Of a DNA stretch of 64,000 bases, positions 33,909-42,835 are shown in pieces; the stretch's first letter is position 1, and the number at the start of each line of letters is the position of its first letter. Source of the DNA: Curvibacter microcysteis (GTDB taxonomy: Bacteria; Pseudomonadota; Gammaproteobacteria; Burkholderiales; Burkholderiaceae_C). The notes below the pieces were generated by a model. The model was not told the origin of the DNA. It saw only the letters and a program-made list of their open reading frames with translations, and did no database searches. Position numbers and translations under genes: made by a program. The stretch lies in assembly GCF_028649435.1 (NCBI RefSeq), contig NZ_JAQSIN010000010.1. The stretch is one strand, 5' to 3'.

Positions 33909-35492
33909 ATGAAACAGGGCCTTTCCTTACGCGTTTCGCAGCATCTGGCGCTCACGCCGCAATTGCAGCAATCGATCCGGCTGCTGCAGCTGTCCACCCT
34001 GGAATTGAGCCAGGAAGTCGAGCAGATGCTCGACGAAAACCCATTCCTTGAGCTCAGCAGCGAAGAAGCTGCGCGCGAAGAATTCGGTCTGACCCAGGCC
34101 GACACCCCCGCGCGCGACGAAGAGACCAGCTTTGAAGAGTCCGCCGCCGTTCTGCCCAAAGACAGCCTCACCCCGAGCGAAAGTCCCACCAGCAGCGAAA
34201 CCGAGGTGTCCTCCAGCGTGGGCGACGACGATCCGAGCTGGGAGGGGGATGGCCAGGTCGATTTGGCGCCCGATGACAGCGAATGGGGCAGCGATGCGCC
34301 CCCCAGCCGCAATAACCTCGGTGAAGACGGAGAGGTGGACGCCACCGAGTTGGCCCGCAGCCAGGAGTCCCTGCAGCAGTTCCTGCACCGCCAGGCCTTG
34401 GCGCTGCGCTTGTCTGCCGAAGACTCAGCGGCGCTGCGCTTCCTGATTGAATCGCTCAATGACGACGGCTACCTGGAAGACCCGCTCGAGGAGTTGGCCC
34501 GCGGCTTGGCTGGCAACGACGAGGAGCAGGTCGAAGAGCTGGTACATCACTTCACCGTGGCCTTGCGGCTGCTGCAAACCCTGGAGCCTGTGGGGGTGGG
34601 GGCGCGCGATCTGCGTGAATGCCTGAGTTTGCAATTGCGACAGTTGCGGCAAGATGATGGCGGTATCGATGGCATTGGTCCTGAAATCCTGGAGGTTGCG
34701 CTCAAATTGTGTGTGCAGCCCCTAGAGCTGGTGGCGCGCCGAGACGTCAAGCGCCTGCAGCAGCTTTGTGCCGAGAGTGATGAGCGCATCCGCGCCGCCC
34801 TGACCCTTCTGACCCGCTTGGAACCCAAGCCAGGGCGACGTTTTGTCGATGTGGAGCGCAACATCATCGTGCCCGACGTCATCGTCACCAAGGTGGGGCG
34901 GGGTCCCCAGGTGCGCTTCCGGGTTCAACTCAACACCGAGGTCATGCCGCGCCTGAAAGTGCATGACATCTATGCCAGCGCCCTGCGCGCCCACAAGGGC
35001 GAAGGCCACGCCGCACTGCAGCAGCGACTGCAAGAGGCCCGTTGGTTCATCAAGAACATACAGCAGCGTTTTGACACCATCTTGCGCGTATCCAACGCCA
35101 TCGTGGAGCGACAAAAGAACTTCTTCGTCCACGGTGAGCTGGCCATGCGGCCCTTGGTGCTGCGTGAAATTGCCGATGAACTGGGTCTGCACGAGTCCAC
35201 CATCAGCCGCGTCACCACCGCCAAGTACATGGGCACGCCGTTTGGCACTTTCGAGTTGAAGTACTTCTTCGGCTCCGCGCTGGGCACTGAAACCGGCGGG
35301 AATGCCTCCAGCACGGCAGTGCGCGCCTTGATCAAGCAGTTCGTGGCCTCGGAAAGCAGCAAGAAGCCCTTGTCTGACAACCAGATTTCGGAAATGCTCA
35401 AGGAACAGGGCATTGAATGTGCGCGCCGCACCGTGGCGAAATACCGCGAGGCCTTGCGCATCGCCCCCGCCAACCTGAGAAAAGCCCTCTGA
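33909..35492 (+). CDS. rpoN: RNA polymerase sigma-54 factor
   Basis: 527 aa. The N-terminal activator-responsive region starts M-K-Q-G-L-S-L-R-V-S-Q-H-L-A-L-T-P-Q-L-Q. An acidic linker (about 50-135, rich in D, E and S) precedes the core-binding domain, and the C-terminal RpoN box A-R-R-T-V-A-K-Y-R recognises the -24 element. The ATG at 33909 is preferred over a GTG two codons upstream that overlaps the lptB stop. Confidence 0.97.
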   Translation: MKQGLSLRVSQHLALTPQLQQSIRLLQLSTLELSQEVEQMLDENPFLELSSEEAAREEFGLTQADTPARDEETSFEESAAVLPKDSLTPSESPTSSETEVSSSVGDDDPSWEGDGQVDLAPDDSEWGSDAPPSRNNLGEDGEVDATELARSQESLQQFLHRQALALRLSAEDSAALRFLIESLNDDGYLEDPLEELARGLAGNDEEQVEELVHHFTVALRLLQTLEPVGVGARDLRECLSLQLRQLRQDDGGIDGIGPEILEVALKLCVQPLELVARRDVKRLQQLCAESDERIRAALTLLTRLEPKPGRRFVDVERNIIVPDVIVTKVGRGPQVRFRVQLNTEVMPRLKVHDIYASALRAHKGEGHAALQQRLQEARWFIKNIQQRFDTILRVSNAIVERQKNFFVHGELAMRPLVLREIADELGLHESTISRVTTAKYMGTPFGTFELKYFFGSALGTETGGNASSTAVRALIKQFVASESSKKPLSDNQISEMLKEQGIECARRTVAKYREALRIAPANLRKAL

Positions 35493-35555
35493 ACTTGCCC
35501 GTTCTGCGGGCCGGGGCTGTGGCTCCGGCTTGTGGTTCGCGCGGGAGTGAATACC

Positions 35556-36851
35556 GTGAATCAATTGCAACTGTTTATGCCCTGCGCCGCCGGCGTGGAA
35601 GGCTTTTTGGCCGATGAGGTGCACCGCATCACCGGCCTGACCGGGCAAGACCTGCTCACCGGGCGCGGTGGCGTCCTGGCCCGGGCCTCTTGGCGTGATG
35701 CCATGAAGCTCAACCTGCACAGCCGCCTGACCCAACGCGTGCTGGTGCAGCTCTCACACACGCCTTACCGCAGCGAGCGTGACCTGTACGAGGCCGCCAG
35801 CCAGGTCGCCTGGGAAATCTGGTTCACGACCAAGCAAAGCTTCAAGGTCGAGATCACCGCCCAGCACAGCCCGCTGACCAGTCTCAATTTCGCGGCCTTG
35901 AAGGTCAAGGACGCGATCGCCGATCGCTTTCGCCACAAAACCGGTGTTCGCCCTGATGTGAACACTCAGTGGCCTGATGTGCGCATTTACGTGCACTTGA
36001 CCACCGATACGGCCACACTCTATATCGACACTTCGGGTGAGCCCCTGTTCAAGCGAGGCTGGCGTGAGGACAAGGGCGATGCCCCGCTGAAGGAGACCCT
36101 GGCGGCTGCCATGATCGCCGCCAGTGGCTGGGACCCGCTGGGCGACCAGCCTTTGCCCTTGTACGACCCCTGCTGCGGCAGCGGCACCATCGCCATCGAG
36201 GCCGCGCAAATGGCCTGCAACATGGCGGCTGGCGCCCAGCGTCGATTTGCCTTTGAAAAGTTGCTGCCTTTCCAGGGTCACGTCTGGGACGTGCTCTTGC
36301 AACAAGCGCAGGCCGAGGAGCGTGCCCCCACCGTGCCGATTTTTGGCAGCGACGTGGCCTTCCGCATGGTTGACTTTGCCCAGCGCAATGCCGAGCGCGC
36401 AGGGGTTGCCCACGCCGTGCAACTGCGCGGCGGCGACGCCTTGCAGCGCATGCCGCCTTGCGACGGATCGGGTGTCATGCTGCTCAACCCGCCCTATGGC
36501 GAGCGCATCGAGGCCGCAGGCGTGGCCGGGCGCCGAGCCCAGGATCGAGGCGACACCTCGCTGGAGCGTGGCCCGCGCCAAGGCCGTGAGACGGCGCAGA
36601 CCGAGGACGGCGGCGAGTTTTTTTCGCAACTGGCCAGCCACTGGAAGAAGAATTACGCAGGCTGGCAGGCCTGGATGTTGACCCCTGACCTCAAGCTGCC
36701 CAGCCTGATGCGTTTGAAAGAATCACGCCGCGTGCCCATGTGGAACGGCCCCATCGAGTGCCGCCTGTTCCGCTTTGACATGGTTCAGGGGCGGGTGCGT
36801 GACAAGGCCCCGGCCGCTGCGGGCGACAAACCGGCGTCCGCACAAGGCTGA
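35556..36851 (+). CDS. THUMP-domain rRNA N2-guanine methyltransferase (RlmL N-terminal type)
   Basis: About 431 aa. An N-terminal ferredoxin-like/THUMP domain (about 1-160) is followed by a SAM-dependent methyltransferase with motif I Y-D-P-C-C-G-S-G-T-I and the N-P-P-Y-G-E-R catalytic motif. It matches the first half of E. coli RlmL (m2G2445 of 23S rRNA), without the fused RlmK domain. Three GTG starts are in frame (35532, 35547, 35556); GGGAG 8 nt upstream favours 35556. A variable charged insertion (R-R-A-Q-D-R-G-D) lies after the N-P-P-Y motif. Confidence 0.88.
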   Translation: MNQLQLFMPCAAGVEGFLADEVHRITGLTGQDLLTGRGGVLARASWRDAMKLNLHSRLTQRVLVQLSHTPYRSERDLYEAASQVAWEIWFTTKQSFKVEITAQHSPLTSLNFAALKVKDAIADRFRHKTGVRPDVNTQWPDVRIYVHLTTDTATLYIDTSGEPLFKRGWREDKGDAPLKETLAAAMIAASGWDPLGDQPLPLYDPCCGSGTIAIEAAQMACNMAAGAQRRFAFEKLLPFQGHVWDVLLQQAQAEERAPTVPIFGSDVAFRMVDFAQRNAERAGVAHAVQLRGGDALQRMPPCDGSGVMLLNPPYGERIEAAGVAGRRAQDRGDTSLERGPRQGRETAQTEDGGEFFSQLASHWKKNYAGWQAWMLTPDLKLPSLMRLKESRRVPMWNGPIECRLFRFDMVQGRVRDKAPAAAGDKPASAQG

Positions 36852-36854
36852 CGC

Positions 36855-37370
36855 GTGAACGCGCATCACACAGACACGGGACCGGTGGCGCCCCCTCCGG
36901 AGGCCCCATCTGCGCACCTGCCGCTCCAGTCGGCCCGGCTGACCCCGGTCACGGTGGTCATCGACACCAATGTGGTGCTCGACACCTTTGTCTTTGCGGA
37001 CCCCACCTCGCGGCCCTTGCGCCAAGGGCTGGAGGCGGGGCGTTACCGCTGGGTCGCCACGGCGGCCATGCGGGATGAATTGCAGCGCGTTCTGGCCTAC
37101 CCGCAAATCGTGCGCCGACTGGCTTTTTACGGCCTGACCGCCGAGTTTGTGTTGGCGTCTTTCGACCGCCATGTGGCCTGCGTTCCCGAGGCGGGCAAAG
37201 CCCCCTGGACCTGCAAAGACCCCGATGACCAGAAGTTCATCGATTTGGCCGTTGCCTACCCAGGCTACCTGCTGAGCAAGGACCAAGCCGTCCTTTGCAT
37301 GCAAAAACGTTTGGCCAGCGCCCAGGTGCATGTCCAGCGGCATCTGCTGCCAGAAACACCGTTGGTCTAA
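36855..37370 (+). CDS. PIN-domain protein, putative toxin-like RNase
   Basis: 171 aa. A PIN_3-type nuclease domain starts V-V-I-D-T-N-V-V-L-D, keeps a conserved glutamate (R-D-E-L-Q-R-V-L) and ends with D-P-D-D-Q-K-F-I-D-L-A, giving the acidic tetrad of the family. Members are often annotated as toxin components, but no antitoxin gene is adjacent. It starts 3 nt after the methyltransferase stop, so a housekeeping RNA-processing role is as likely as toxicity. Confidence 0.82.
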   Translation: MNAHHTDTGPVAPPPEAPSAHLPLQSARLTPVTVVIDTNVVLDTFVFADPTSRPLRQGLEAGRYRWVATAAMRDELQRVLAYPQIVRRLAFYGLTAEFVLASFDRHVACVPEAGKAPWTCKDPDDQKFIDLAVAYPGYLLSKDQAVLCMQKRLASAQVHVQRHLLPETPLV

Positions 37371-37699
37371 GTTCGCTACCTCAGGTCGCAAAGCGACGCA
37401 CCTTCAGACACTTTTTACGTCTTGTTTGTGCAAAAGTGAACCGTCAAAAAAAGGGGGGGCCGCCCCCTCCAACATGATTTAAAGCCAAAGCGGCGTTCGC
37501 AGGGATGCAGAACGCATTGGGGGGTCATCACCGCCCATGCTGTCGACCATGGGGGGCGACAGTCCGCTTACCTCAGATTGGTCCAGCCAAGGCTTTTGCA
37601 TGAAACCAACGACACCTGCGCGGCATAGCGCGCCACCACGTCCTCTTGAAACCAGGTCCCACATCAGACGGCCACGGTGGCCAGGTCAGGTGGTGAACC
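37371..37699. other. Intergenic region before the Crp/Fnr-like gene
   Basis: 329 nt with no convincing gene. It holds a palindrome GTCGC-AAA-GCGAC at 37385-37397, a minus-oriented terminator at 37446-37468, and otherwise unremarkable sequence of lower GC than its surroundings. A 61-codon minus-strand ORF at 37479-37664 has no recognisable features or ribosome site. Confidence 0.6.
37446..37468 (-). terminator. Leftward intrinsic terminator without an obvious gene
   Basis: Read on the minus strand: GGGGGCGGCCCCC (5-bp G/C stem) followed by T7. The nearest annotated minus-strand gene upstream of it is the glutamate-synthase-like gene ending at 38506. Confidence 0.6.
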
Positions 37700-38518
37700 A
37701 TGTTTGAGGTGACCCAACGCGTTCATGACTTCACTTTACAGGTCTATTCCTCCATGGGGGTGGGGACGGCCTTGGCCTATGAGGCCGGGAAGCAAAGCCG
37801 TGTCATTTCCCGCAAGGCCGGCGATTTGATTTGGCGCACTGGCGCTCCCATCACCCACTGGCATCACATCATTGACGGTATCGTGGCCGAACAGGTGACC
37901 ATGGACCAGGGGCTCAGCTACCCCTTGGCCTTGCACGGCCGGGGCAGCTCCTTTGCCAAACACGATTTGCTCGGTGACGGCCGCGCCCAGGTCGACTACC
38001 TGGCGGTCACCGATGTGGAGCTGCTGACCTTGCCAGCCCATGCTTATTTGGCTTTGTTGCGCAGTGACTCCGGATTCGCCCAGCATTTGGTCACCCTGCT
38101 GTCGGCCGAGATTCGTCAGCAGAACAACCACTTGATCGTCAACAAATGCAGCAACTCTGCTTTGCGGGTGATTGGGGGGCTGGCTTTGTGTGCCGAGGGT
38201 TTGTGCAACCCCGTGTCTGGCGGGGCGCCTCACTTCATGCGGGCCAACAGCTTGCTGCTGCCTCTGTCGCAGCAGATGATTGCCCGCTTGTGCGGGGTGT
38301 CGCGCACCTTGTTCTCCGAGTACATCGGCCAGTTGGAGCGAGGCAACTGGGTGCGCTTGCAATACCGAGGTGTGGAGCTGCAACAGCTCGACGCCTGGCG
38401 CGGCCTGTTCCTGCGCTTGCACAGCCAACAGGTCTGGCGCCGCAACCCCTCGGTCAATGCCTTGCTTGGGTTGTTGAGCGACTGCGCCGAAGCGGCCAAT
38501 GCCCCTTACGCAGCCTGA
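37700..38518 (+). CDS. Crp/Fnr-family transcriptional regulator
   Basis: 272 aa. A cyclic-nucleotide-binding-type beta-roll (about 30-130) is followed by a C-terminal winged helix (L-P-L-S-Q-Q-M-I-A-R-L-C-G-V-S-R-T-L-F-S). It lacks the N-terminal cysteine cluster of FNR, so it is not an Fe-S oxygen sensor, and its ligand is unknown. The last 13 nt overlap the convergent glutamate-synthase-like gene. Confidence 0.85.
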   Translation: MFEVTQRVHDFTLQVYSSMGVGTALAYEAGKQSRVISRKAGDLIWRTGAPITHWHHIIDGIVAEQVTMDQGLSYPLALHGRGSSFAKHDLLGDGRAQVDYLAVTDVELLTLPAHAYLALLRSDSGFAQHLVTLLSAEIRQQNNHLIVNKCSNSALRVIGGLALCAEGLCNPVSGGAPHFMRANSLLLPLSQQMIARLCGVSRTLFSEYIGQLERGNWVRLQYRGVELQQLDAWRGLFLRLHSQQVWRRNPSVNALLGLLSDCAEAANAPYAA

Positions 38519-40173
38519 GTGGAGGGGGCCGCCCCGGCGGCCGCATCGGTGGGTGCGGGCAGGGCCGCAAAACTGTGGGGGTTGGCCAGCGGCCAGTAGT
38601 CACGGAAGACGCGGCTGAGGCCATCCACAGGCCCCAGCAGGGCGCCTGCAGGCAGGTCCAACACCAGCTGACTCAAGGGGCGGACCTCGGTGTCCGAGAC
38701 CCGGCGCACGATGTGGTGGGTGCTGATGTCGCGTGGGTGCTGCAGGCCTGCGGCCTGCACGAGCTCCTGCAGCGCATGCAAGGTGCTGTTGTGGAAGTTC
38801 TTCACCCGGGTGGCCTTGTCGGGCACCACCAGGGCCTGCTGGCGAATCGGGTCCTGGGTGGCGACGCCGGTCGGGCAGTTGCCGCTGTGGCAGGTCTGGG
38901 CTTGCAGGCAGCCCAGGGCCATCATGAAGCCGCGCGCCGAGTTGCACCAATCGGCGCCCAAGGCCATCAAGCGCGCCACGTCAAAGGCGGTGACCACCTT
39001 GCCCGCGCAGCCCAGGTGGATGCGGTCGCGCAGGTTCACGCCTTTGAGCGTGTTGTGCACGAGCAGCAGCCCCTCCTGCAGGGGCGTGCCGACATGGTCG
39101 CTGAACTCGACGGGCGCCGCGCCGGTGCCGCCTTCGGCGCCATCGACCACGATGAAATCGGGCGTGATGCCTGTCACCTGCATGGCCTTGACCATGGCAA
39201 ACCACTCCCAGGGGTGGCCGATGCACAGCTTGAAGCCGGTGGGTTTGCCGCCGCTGAGTTCGCGCAAGCGGGCCAGAAACTGCATCATTTCGACGGGCGT
39301 GGAGAAGGCCGAGTGAGCGGCTGGCGACACACAGCTTTCCCCCACGGGCACACCGCGTGCCGCAGCGATTTCAGGGGTGACCTTGGGGCCGGGCAGCACC
39401 CCGCCGTGGCCGGGCTTGGCGCCTTGGCTCATCTTGAGCTCGATCATCTTGACCTGCGGGTCGCGCGCGTTCTCGCTGAAGCGCTCGGCGTTGAAGCTGC
39501 CGTCGGGGTTGCGACAGCCAAAGTAGCCCGAGCCAATTTCCCAGATCAGGTCGCCGCCGTGCACCCGGTGGTGTTGCGAGATCGACCCCTCGCCGGTGTC
39601 GTGGGCGAAACCGCCCAGTCGCGCGCCCTGGTTCAGCGCCAAGATGGCATTGGCCGACAGCGCGCCAAAGCTCATGGCGGAGATGTTGAACACACTGGCG
39701 CTGTAGGGCTGGGCCGTGTCTGGTCCGATGGTGATGCGAAAGTCATGCGACGCCAGCGTGGTGGGCGCCACCGAATGGTTGATCCATTCATAGCCATGCT
39801 GGCCCACATCGAGCAAGGTGCCGAAAGGGCGGTTGTCGGGCTCGCTTTTCGCACGTTGGTAGACCAAGGATCGCTGTGCCCGCGAGAAAGGTGCCGCCTC
39901 GCTGTCACTCTCGATGAAGTATTGGCGGATTTCCGGACGGATGTACTCCAGCAAGAAGCGCAAGTGACCGATGACCGGGTAATTCCGCAAGACCGAGTGC
40001 TGGGTTTGCCGCAAGTCATACAAGCCCAACACCACCAGTGCCGCCAACACCAGGGCCAAGCCCCCGCCTTGGCCAAAGCCGACCCACGTGAATAGGCTCA
40101 ACATGAGGCCGAAGACGCACAGACCCAGGGCCGTGTATCGCACCGGGTAGATGGCATTGAGCTGCTTCAACAT
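38506..40173 (-). CDS. FMN-binding glutamate-synthase-like protein, membrane anchored
   Basis: 555 aa. Two N-terminal membrane helices (about 11-48) precede a GltB-type FMN TIM-barrel domain: S-A-M-S-F-G-A-L-S, G-E-G-S-I-S, K-P-G-H-G-G, D-G-A-E-G-G-T-G-A-A-P and the cysteine-containing C-H-S-G-N-C-P-T-G-V-A-T. There is no amidotransferase domain and no GltD partner nearby, so it is not a complete glutamate synthase; the family reaction is undefined. Start ATG at 40173 with an AGGAGAAG site. Confidence 0.87.
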   Translation of the reverse strand: MLKQLNAIYPVRYTALGLCVFGLMLSLFTWVGFGQGGGLALVLAALVVLGLYDLRQTQHSVLRNYPVIGHLRFLLEYIRPEIRQYFIESDSEAAPFSRAQRSLVYQRAKSEPDNRPFGTLLDVGQHGYEWINHSVAPTTLASHDFRITIGPDTAQPYSASVFNISAMSFGALSANAILALNQGARLGGFAHDTGEGSISQHHRVHGGDLIWEIGSGYFGCRNPDGSFNAERFSENARDPQVKMIELKMSQGAKPGHGGVLPGPKVTPEIAAARGVPVGESCVSPAAHSAFSTPVEMMQFLARLRELSGGKPTGFKLCIGHPWEWFAMVKAMQVTGITPDFIVVDGAEGGTGAAPVEFSDHVGTPLQEGLLLVHNTLKGVNLRDRIHLGCAGKVVTAFDVARLMALGADWCNSARGFMMALGCLQAQTCHSGNCPTGVATQDPIRQQALVVPDKATRVKNFHNSTLHALQELVQAAGLQHPRDISTHHIVRRVSDTEVRPLSQLVLDLPAGALLGPVDGLSRVFRDYWPLANPHSFAALPAPTDAAAGAAPSTQAA

Positions 40174-40349
40174 AGCTTCTCCTGAACGAGGACGGGGTTG
40201 GGCATGGCTTGGGCGGTTCAGGCCCGGTAAACTGCGGCACCGTGGCGGCAGGCCGCGAGCGCCGGCACTGCGCCCCATCATAGGGGCTGGCGGGCCTCCA
40301 CTCTGCCGCAGACTCCACCCCCTATTGAAGCGCAACAGCGCTGTCCACC

Positions 40350-41204
40350 ATGTCCGAATTGACCCCTGTTGACACCCCAGAAGCCGAAGAGTCGGCGGTT
40401 TACCCTGTGCCTGGCGAGCGCCTGCCGCCTCCGGCCTACGACGAACTGGACGCCATCCTGGACGACCTGCGCAGCCGCGAAGAAGAAATCCCCCAGTGGG
40501 AGTTCTGTGAAGGCTTCATGGCCGCCGTGATCTGCAACCGCCGCCCTCTGTCGCCCGCCGAGTACCTGCCCATGTTGTTGGGTGACGGCATCACTGCCGA
40601 AGAGACCGATGCCGACGGCATCCCCGCCTTGCCCGCGTTTGCCGATGCCGCTCAGCAAGCGCGCTTCATCAGCCTGTGGCAAGCCCGCTGGAACGAAGTG
40701 CAGACCGCTTTGGACACCAAGGTCGACAACCTGGGCGACGAGCGCTGCTACGAGCCTGAGGTGATGGACATGCGTGGCGCCATTGCCACCCTGAGCGAAG
40801 AAGAACTGGCCGAGATGGGCGACCAAGAAGTCCCTTCGTTTGGCCAGATCTGGGCCTTGGGCTTCATGTTCGCCGTGGAAAACTGGCCCGAGGATTGGGC
40901 TGCTCCGCGCGACAAGGAAGCCGCCGAGTGGCTGGACGATGCCCTGACCCGCATCGTCACCTTGACCGAGGACGACACCGGCAAGCCAGAGCTGTCGATG
41001 TTCTCCGAAGACGGCCCGCCCAGCCTGAGCCAAGCCCGACTGGATGCATTTGGTGACGCCATCTGGGCGGTCTACGACCTGCGTCAACTCTGGAAGAGCT
41101 TCGGCCCGCGCGTGGAAACCCTGCGCAAGGAAGCCGAACCCGGTCGCAACGACCCCTGCCCCTGCGGCAGTGGCAAGAAGTACAAGAAATGCCACGGCGC
41201 TTGA
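40350..41204 (+). CDS. YecA/UPF0149-family protein with C-terminal SEC-C zinc motif
   Basis: 284 aa. The N-terminal two thirds form an acidic helical UPF0149/YecA domain (F-C-E-G-F-M-A-A-V). The end carries the SEC-C motif N-D-P-C-P-C-G-S-G-K-K-Y-K-K-C-H-G, the zinc-binding tail found in SecA. The motif suggests binding to SecB or ribosomes; the precise role is unknown. The gene stands alone between its upstream region and a strong terminator. Confidence 0.87.
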   Translation: MSELTPVDTPEAEESAVYPVPGERLPPPAYDELDAILDDLRSREEEIPQWEFCEGFMAAVICNRRPLSPAEYLPMLLGDGITAEETDADGIPALPAFADAAQQARFISLWQARWNEVQTALDTKVDNLGDERCYEPEVMDMRGAIATLSEEELAEMGDQEVPSFGQIWALGFMFAVENWPEDWAAPRDKEAAEWLDDALTRIVTLTEDDTGKPELSMFSEDGPPSLSQARLDAFGDAIWAVYDLRQLWKSFGPRVETLRKEAEPGRNDPCPCGSGKKYKKCHGA

Positions 41205-41236
41205 TGCGCGCCTGGGCCTTGCATTGAGACACCAGA

Positions 41237-41267
41237 CAACGGCGCCCCAGGGCGCCGTTGTTGTTTT
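41237..41267 (+). terminator. Intrinsic terminator after the YecA-like gene
   Basis: Perfect 10-bp stem CAACGGCGCC / GGCGCCGTTG with CCAG loop, followed by TTGTTTT. The tail overlaps the stop of the convergent hydrolase gene. Confidence 0.88.
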
Positions 41268-42172
41268 CAGGGCTGGAAGAAATCAAGCAGCGTCTGGGCG
41301 GTGAGCGCGTGCTTTTCTTCAGGAATGAAGTGCCCCGCCGCGACCGCCTGGCCGGTGACCGTGCCCGCGCACTGAGCCTGCCACAGGGCCAGCGGCTGGA
41401 ACAGGCGGTTCACCACGCCACGCTCGCCCCACAGCACATGCAGGTCGCAGGCGATGCGCTCGCCGCGCGCGCGGCTGGCGCGGTCGTGCTCCAGGTCGAT
41501 GCCAGCGCTGGCACGGTAGTCCTCGCACGCCCCGTGAAGGGATTCGGGTTGGCCAAAGCAGCGCTCGTACTCGGCCAGTGCCTCGGGCTCGATCCAGTCC
41601 AGGCCCTGGCTGCCCCAGCCACCCAAGGCGCTGTGCAGCCAGTCGCGCGCCATGGCTGGCGTGCTGCCGATCAGGCGCTCGGGCATGGGGCTGGGCTGGA
41701 TCAGGAAGAACCAGTGGTAGTAAGCCCGCGCAAAGGCCATGTCCGTGGCCTCGTACATGTCCAACGTGGGGGCAATGTCGATCAGGCACAGCTTTCGCAC
41801 GCGCTGCGGGTGGTCCAGGGCCAGCCGGTGTGCCACGCGACCGCCTCGGTCGTGGCCACAGACCTTGAACTGGGGCAAGCCCAGGGCGTCCATGACGTCG
41901 ACCAGGTCCTGGGCCAGCGCGCGCTTGCTGTAGTTGGCGTGGTCGGCTTCCCCCACGGGTTTGGAAGAGTCACCATAACCCCGCAGGTCGGGCATCACCA
42001 GGTGGAAGTGCGGGGCCAGTTGCTGAGCCACGCGGTGCCAAATGGCATGGGTCTGAGGAAAGCCGTGCACCAACAGCAGGGCCGGGCCTTGGCGGTTGCC
42101 GCCCTGGCGCAGGTGGATCTCGGCGCCCCGGGTGCGGATGCGTTGCTCTTCAAAGCCTTGGAACCAGGTCAT
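41267..42172 (-). CDS. Alpha/beta hydrolase, fluoroacetate-dehalogenase-like
   Basis: 301 aa. The nucleophile elbow is G-H-D-R-G-G-R: Asp108 as nucleophile with Arg109 and Arg112 placed as the carboxylate-binding arginines of haloacetate dehalogenases. Asp132 (L-I-D-I-A-P) and His281 (A-A-G-H-F) complete the triad. The H-W pair (153-154, Y-Y-H-W-F) and D-Y-R-A match halide/fluoride-binding residues remembered for fluoroacetate dehalogenase. An epoxide hydrolase would usually show G-H-D-W-G. AAGGA precedes the ATG. A native substrate other than haloacetate is possible. Confidence 0.83.
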   Translation of the reverse strand: MTWFQGFEEQRIRTRGAEIHLRQGGNRQGPALLLVHGFPQTHAIWHRVAQQLAPHFHLVMPDLRGYGDSSKPVGEADHANYSKRALAQDLVDVMDALGLPQFKVCGHDRGGRVAHRLALDHPQRVRKLCLIDIAPTLDMYEATDMAFARAYYHWFFLIQPSPMPERLIGSTPAMARDWLHSALGGWGSQGLDWIEPEALAEYERCFGQPESLHGACEDYRASAGIDLEHDRASRARGERIACDLHVLWGERGVVNRLFQPLALWQAQCAGTVTGQAVAAGHFIPEEKHALTAQTLLDFFQP

Positions 42173-42211
42173 GGTGCGTCCTTCAAACAAGAGGCGTCAG
42201 GGCGGGAGGGC

Positions 42212-42706
42212 TCAGGCGGGGGGAAGGGCCAGGAATTTGCGCAGGTTGCCGGCAGCGGTGCTGCGCACCTTGCGCTTGAGCGAGGGCGACCAGCCCAACA
42301 GCAGGCCGGGCAGGCCCAGGGCCTGGCGAGACCAGCGCCAGAAGCTGAAACGGTCGCGGTGGCGCAGGATCAGCCCCGCCTCGTTGAAGGTGAATTCAGC
42401 GTCGATGATGTTGTGCACGCGCCGGCCGGTGGCGCTGAAGGTGTAATGCGCCTCCCAGTGGGCACGGCCTTGTGAGCCTTCGGCCTGCAGGTCGCGGAAC
42501 TCCAGCTTCCAGTTGGCGGCCCCGCTTTTGCGGGTGGCCGAACAGAGCATGCGCCACATGCCGGCCACCTCGTCGCGACCGCGCAGAGAAAAGGCTTCGT
42601 CATCGAACTGGGCGTCGGCGGCATAGCACTCGGCCATGGTGGCGTGGTCCAGTTGGCTGAAGGCGGTGTAGAAGCGTTGAAGGGTGTCGCTGGGGCGTTG
42701 GGGCAT
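42212..42706 (-). CDS. NTF2-like (SnoaL-type) protein
   Basis: 164 aa cone-shaped NTF2 fold: L-Q-R-F-Y-T-A-F-S at the N terminus, then a beta-rich half (R-A-H-W-E-A-H-Y-T-F). The C terminus is basic (K-R-K-V-R-S). No catalytic residues are assignable. A GGAG site precedes the ATG. It lies 39 nt upstream of the dehalogenase-like gene on the same strand, so co-transcription is likely. Confidence 0.78.
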   Translation of the reverse strand: MPQRPSDTLQRFYTAFSQLDHATMAECYAADAQFDDEAFSLRGRDEVAGMWRMLCSATRKSGAANWKLEFRDLQAEGSQGRAHWEAHYTFSATGRRVHNIIDAEFTFNEAGLILRHRDRFSFWRWSRQALGLPGLLLGWSPSLKRKVRSTAAGNLRKFLALPPA

Positions 42707-42835
42707 GCGGGCTCCAAAAGAAAGAAGAGGTTGACTCAGTGGCGCCAGATGCTACACCGGGTGGCTGCACGGGGCTGTCGCCTGAAGAGCGGTCGGTGGC
42801 CCCGAAGAACTGAGGTGGGCGGGGCGCCTGGCGCT

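Noticed and set aside
37479..37664. 61-codon minus-strand ORF just upstream of a minus-strand terminator
   Set aside because: No Shine-Dalgarno, no -10 at the leaderless spacing, and no recognisable sequence. Position before a terminator alone is not enough.
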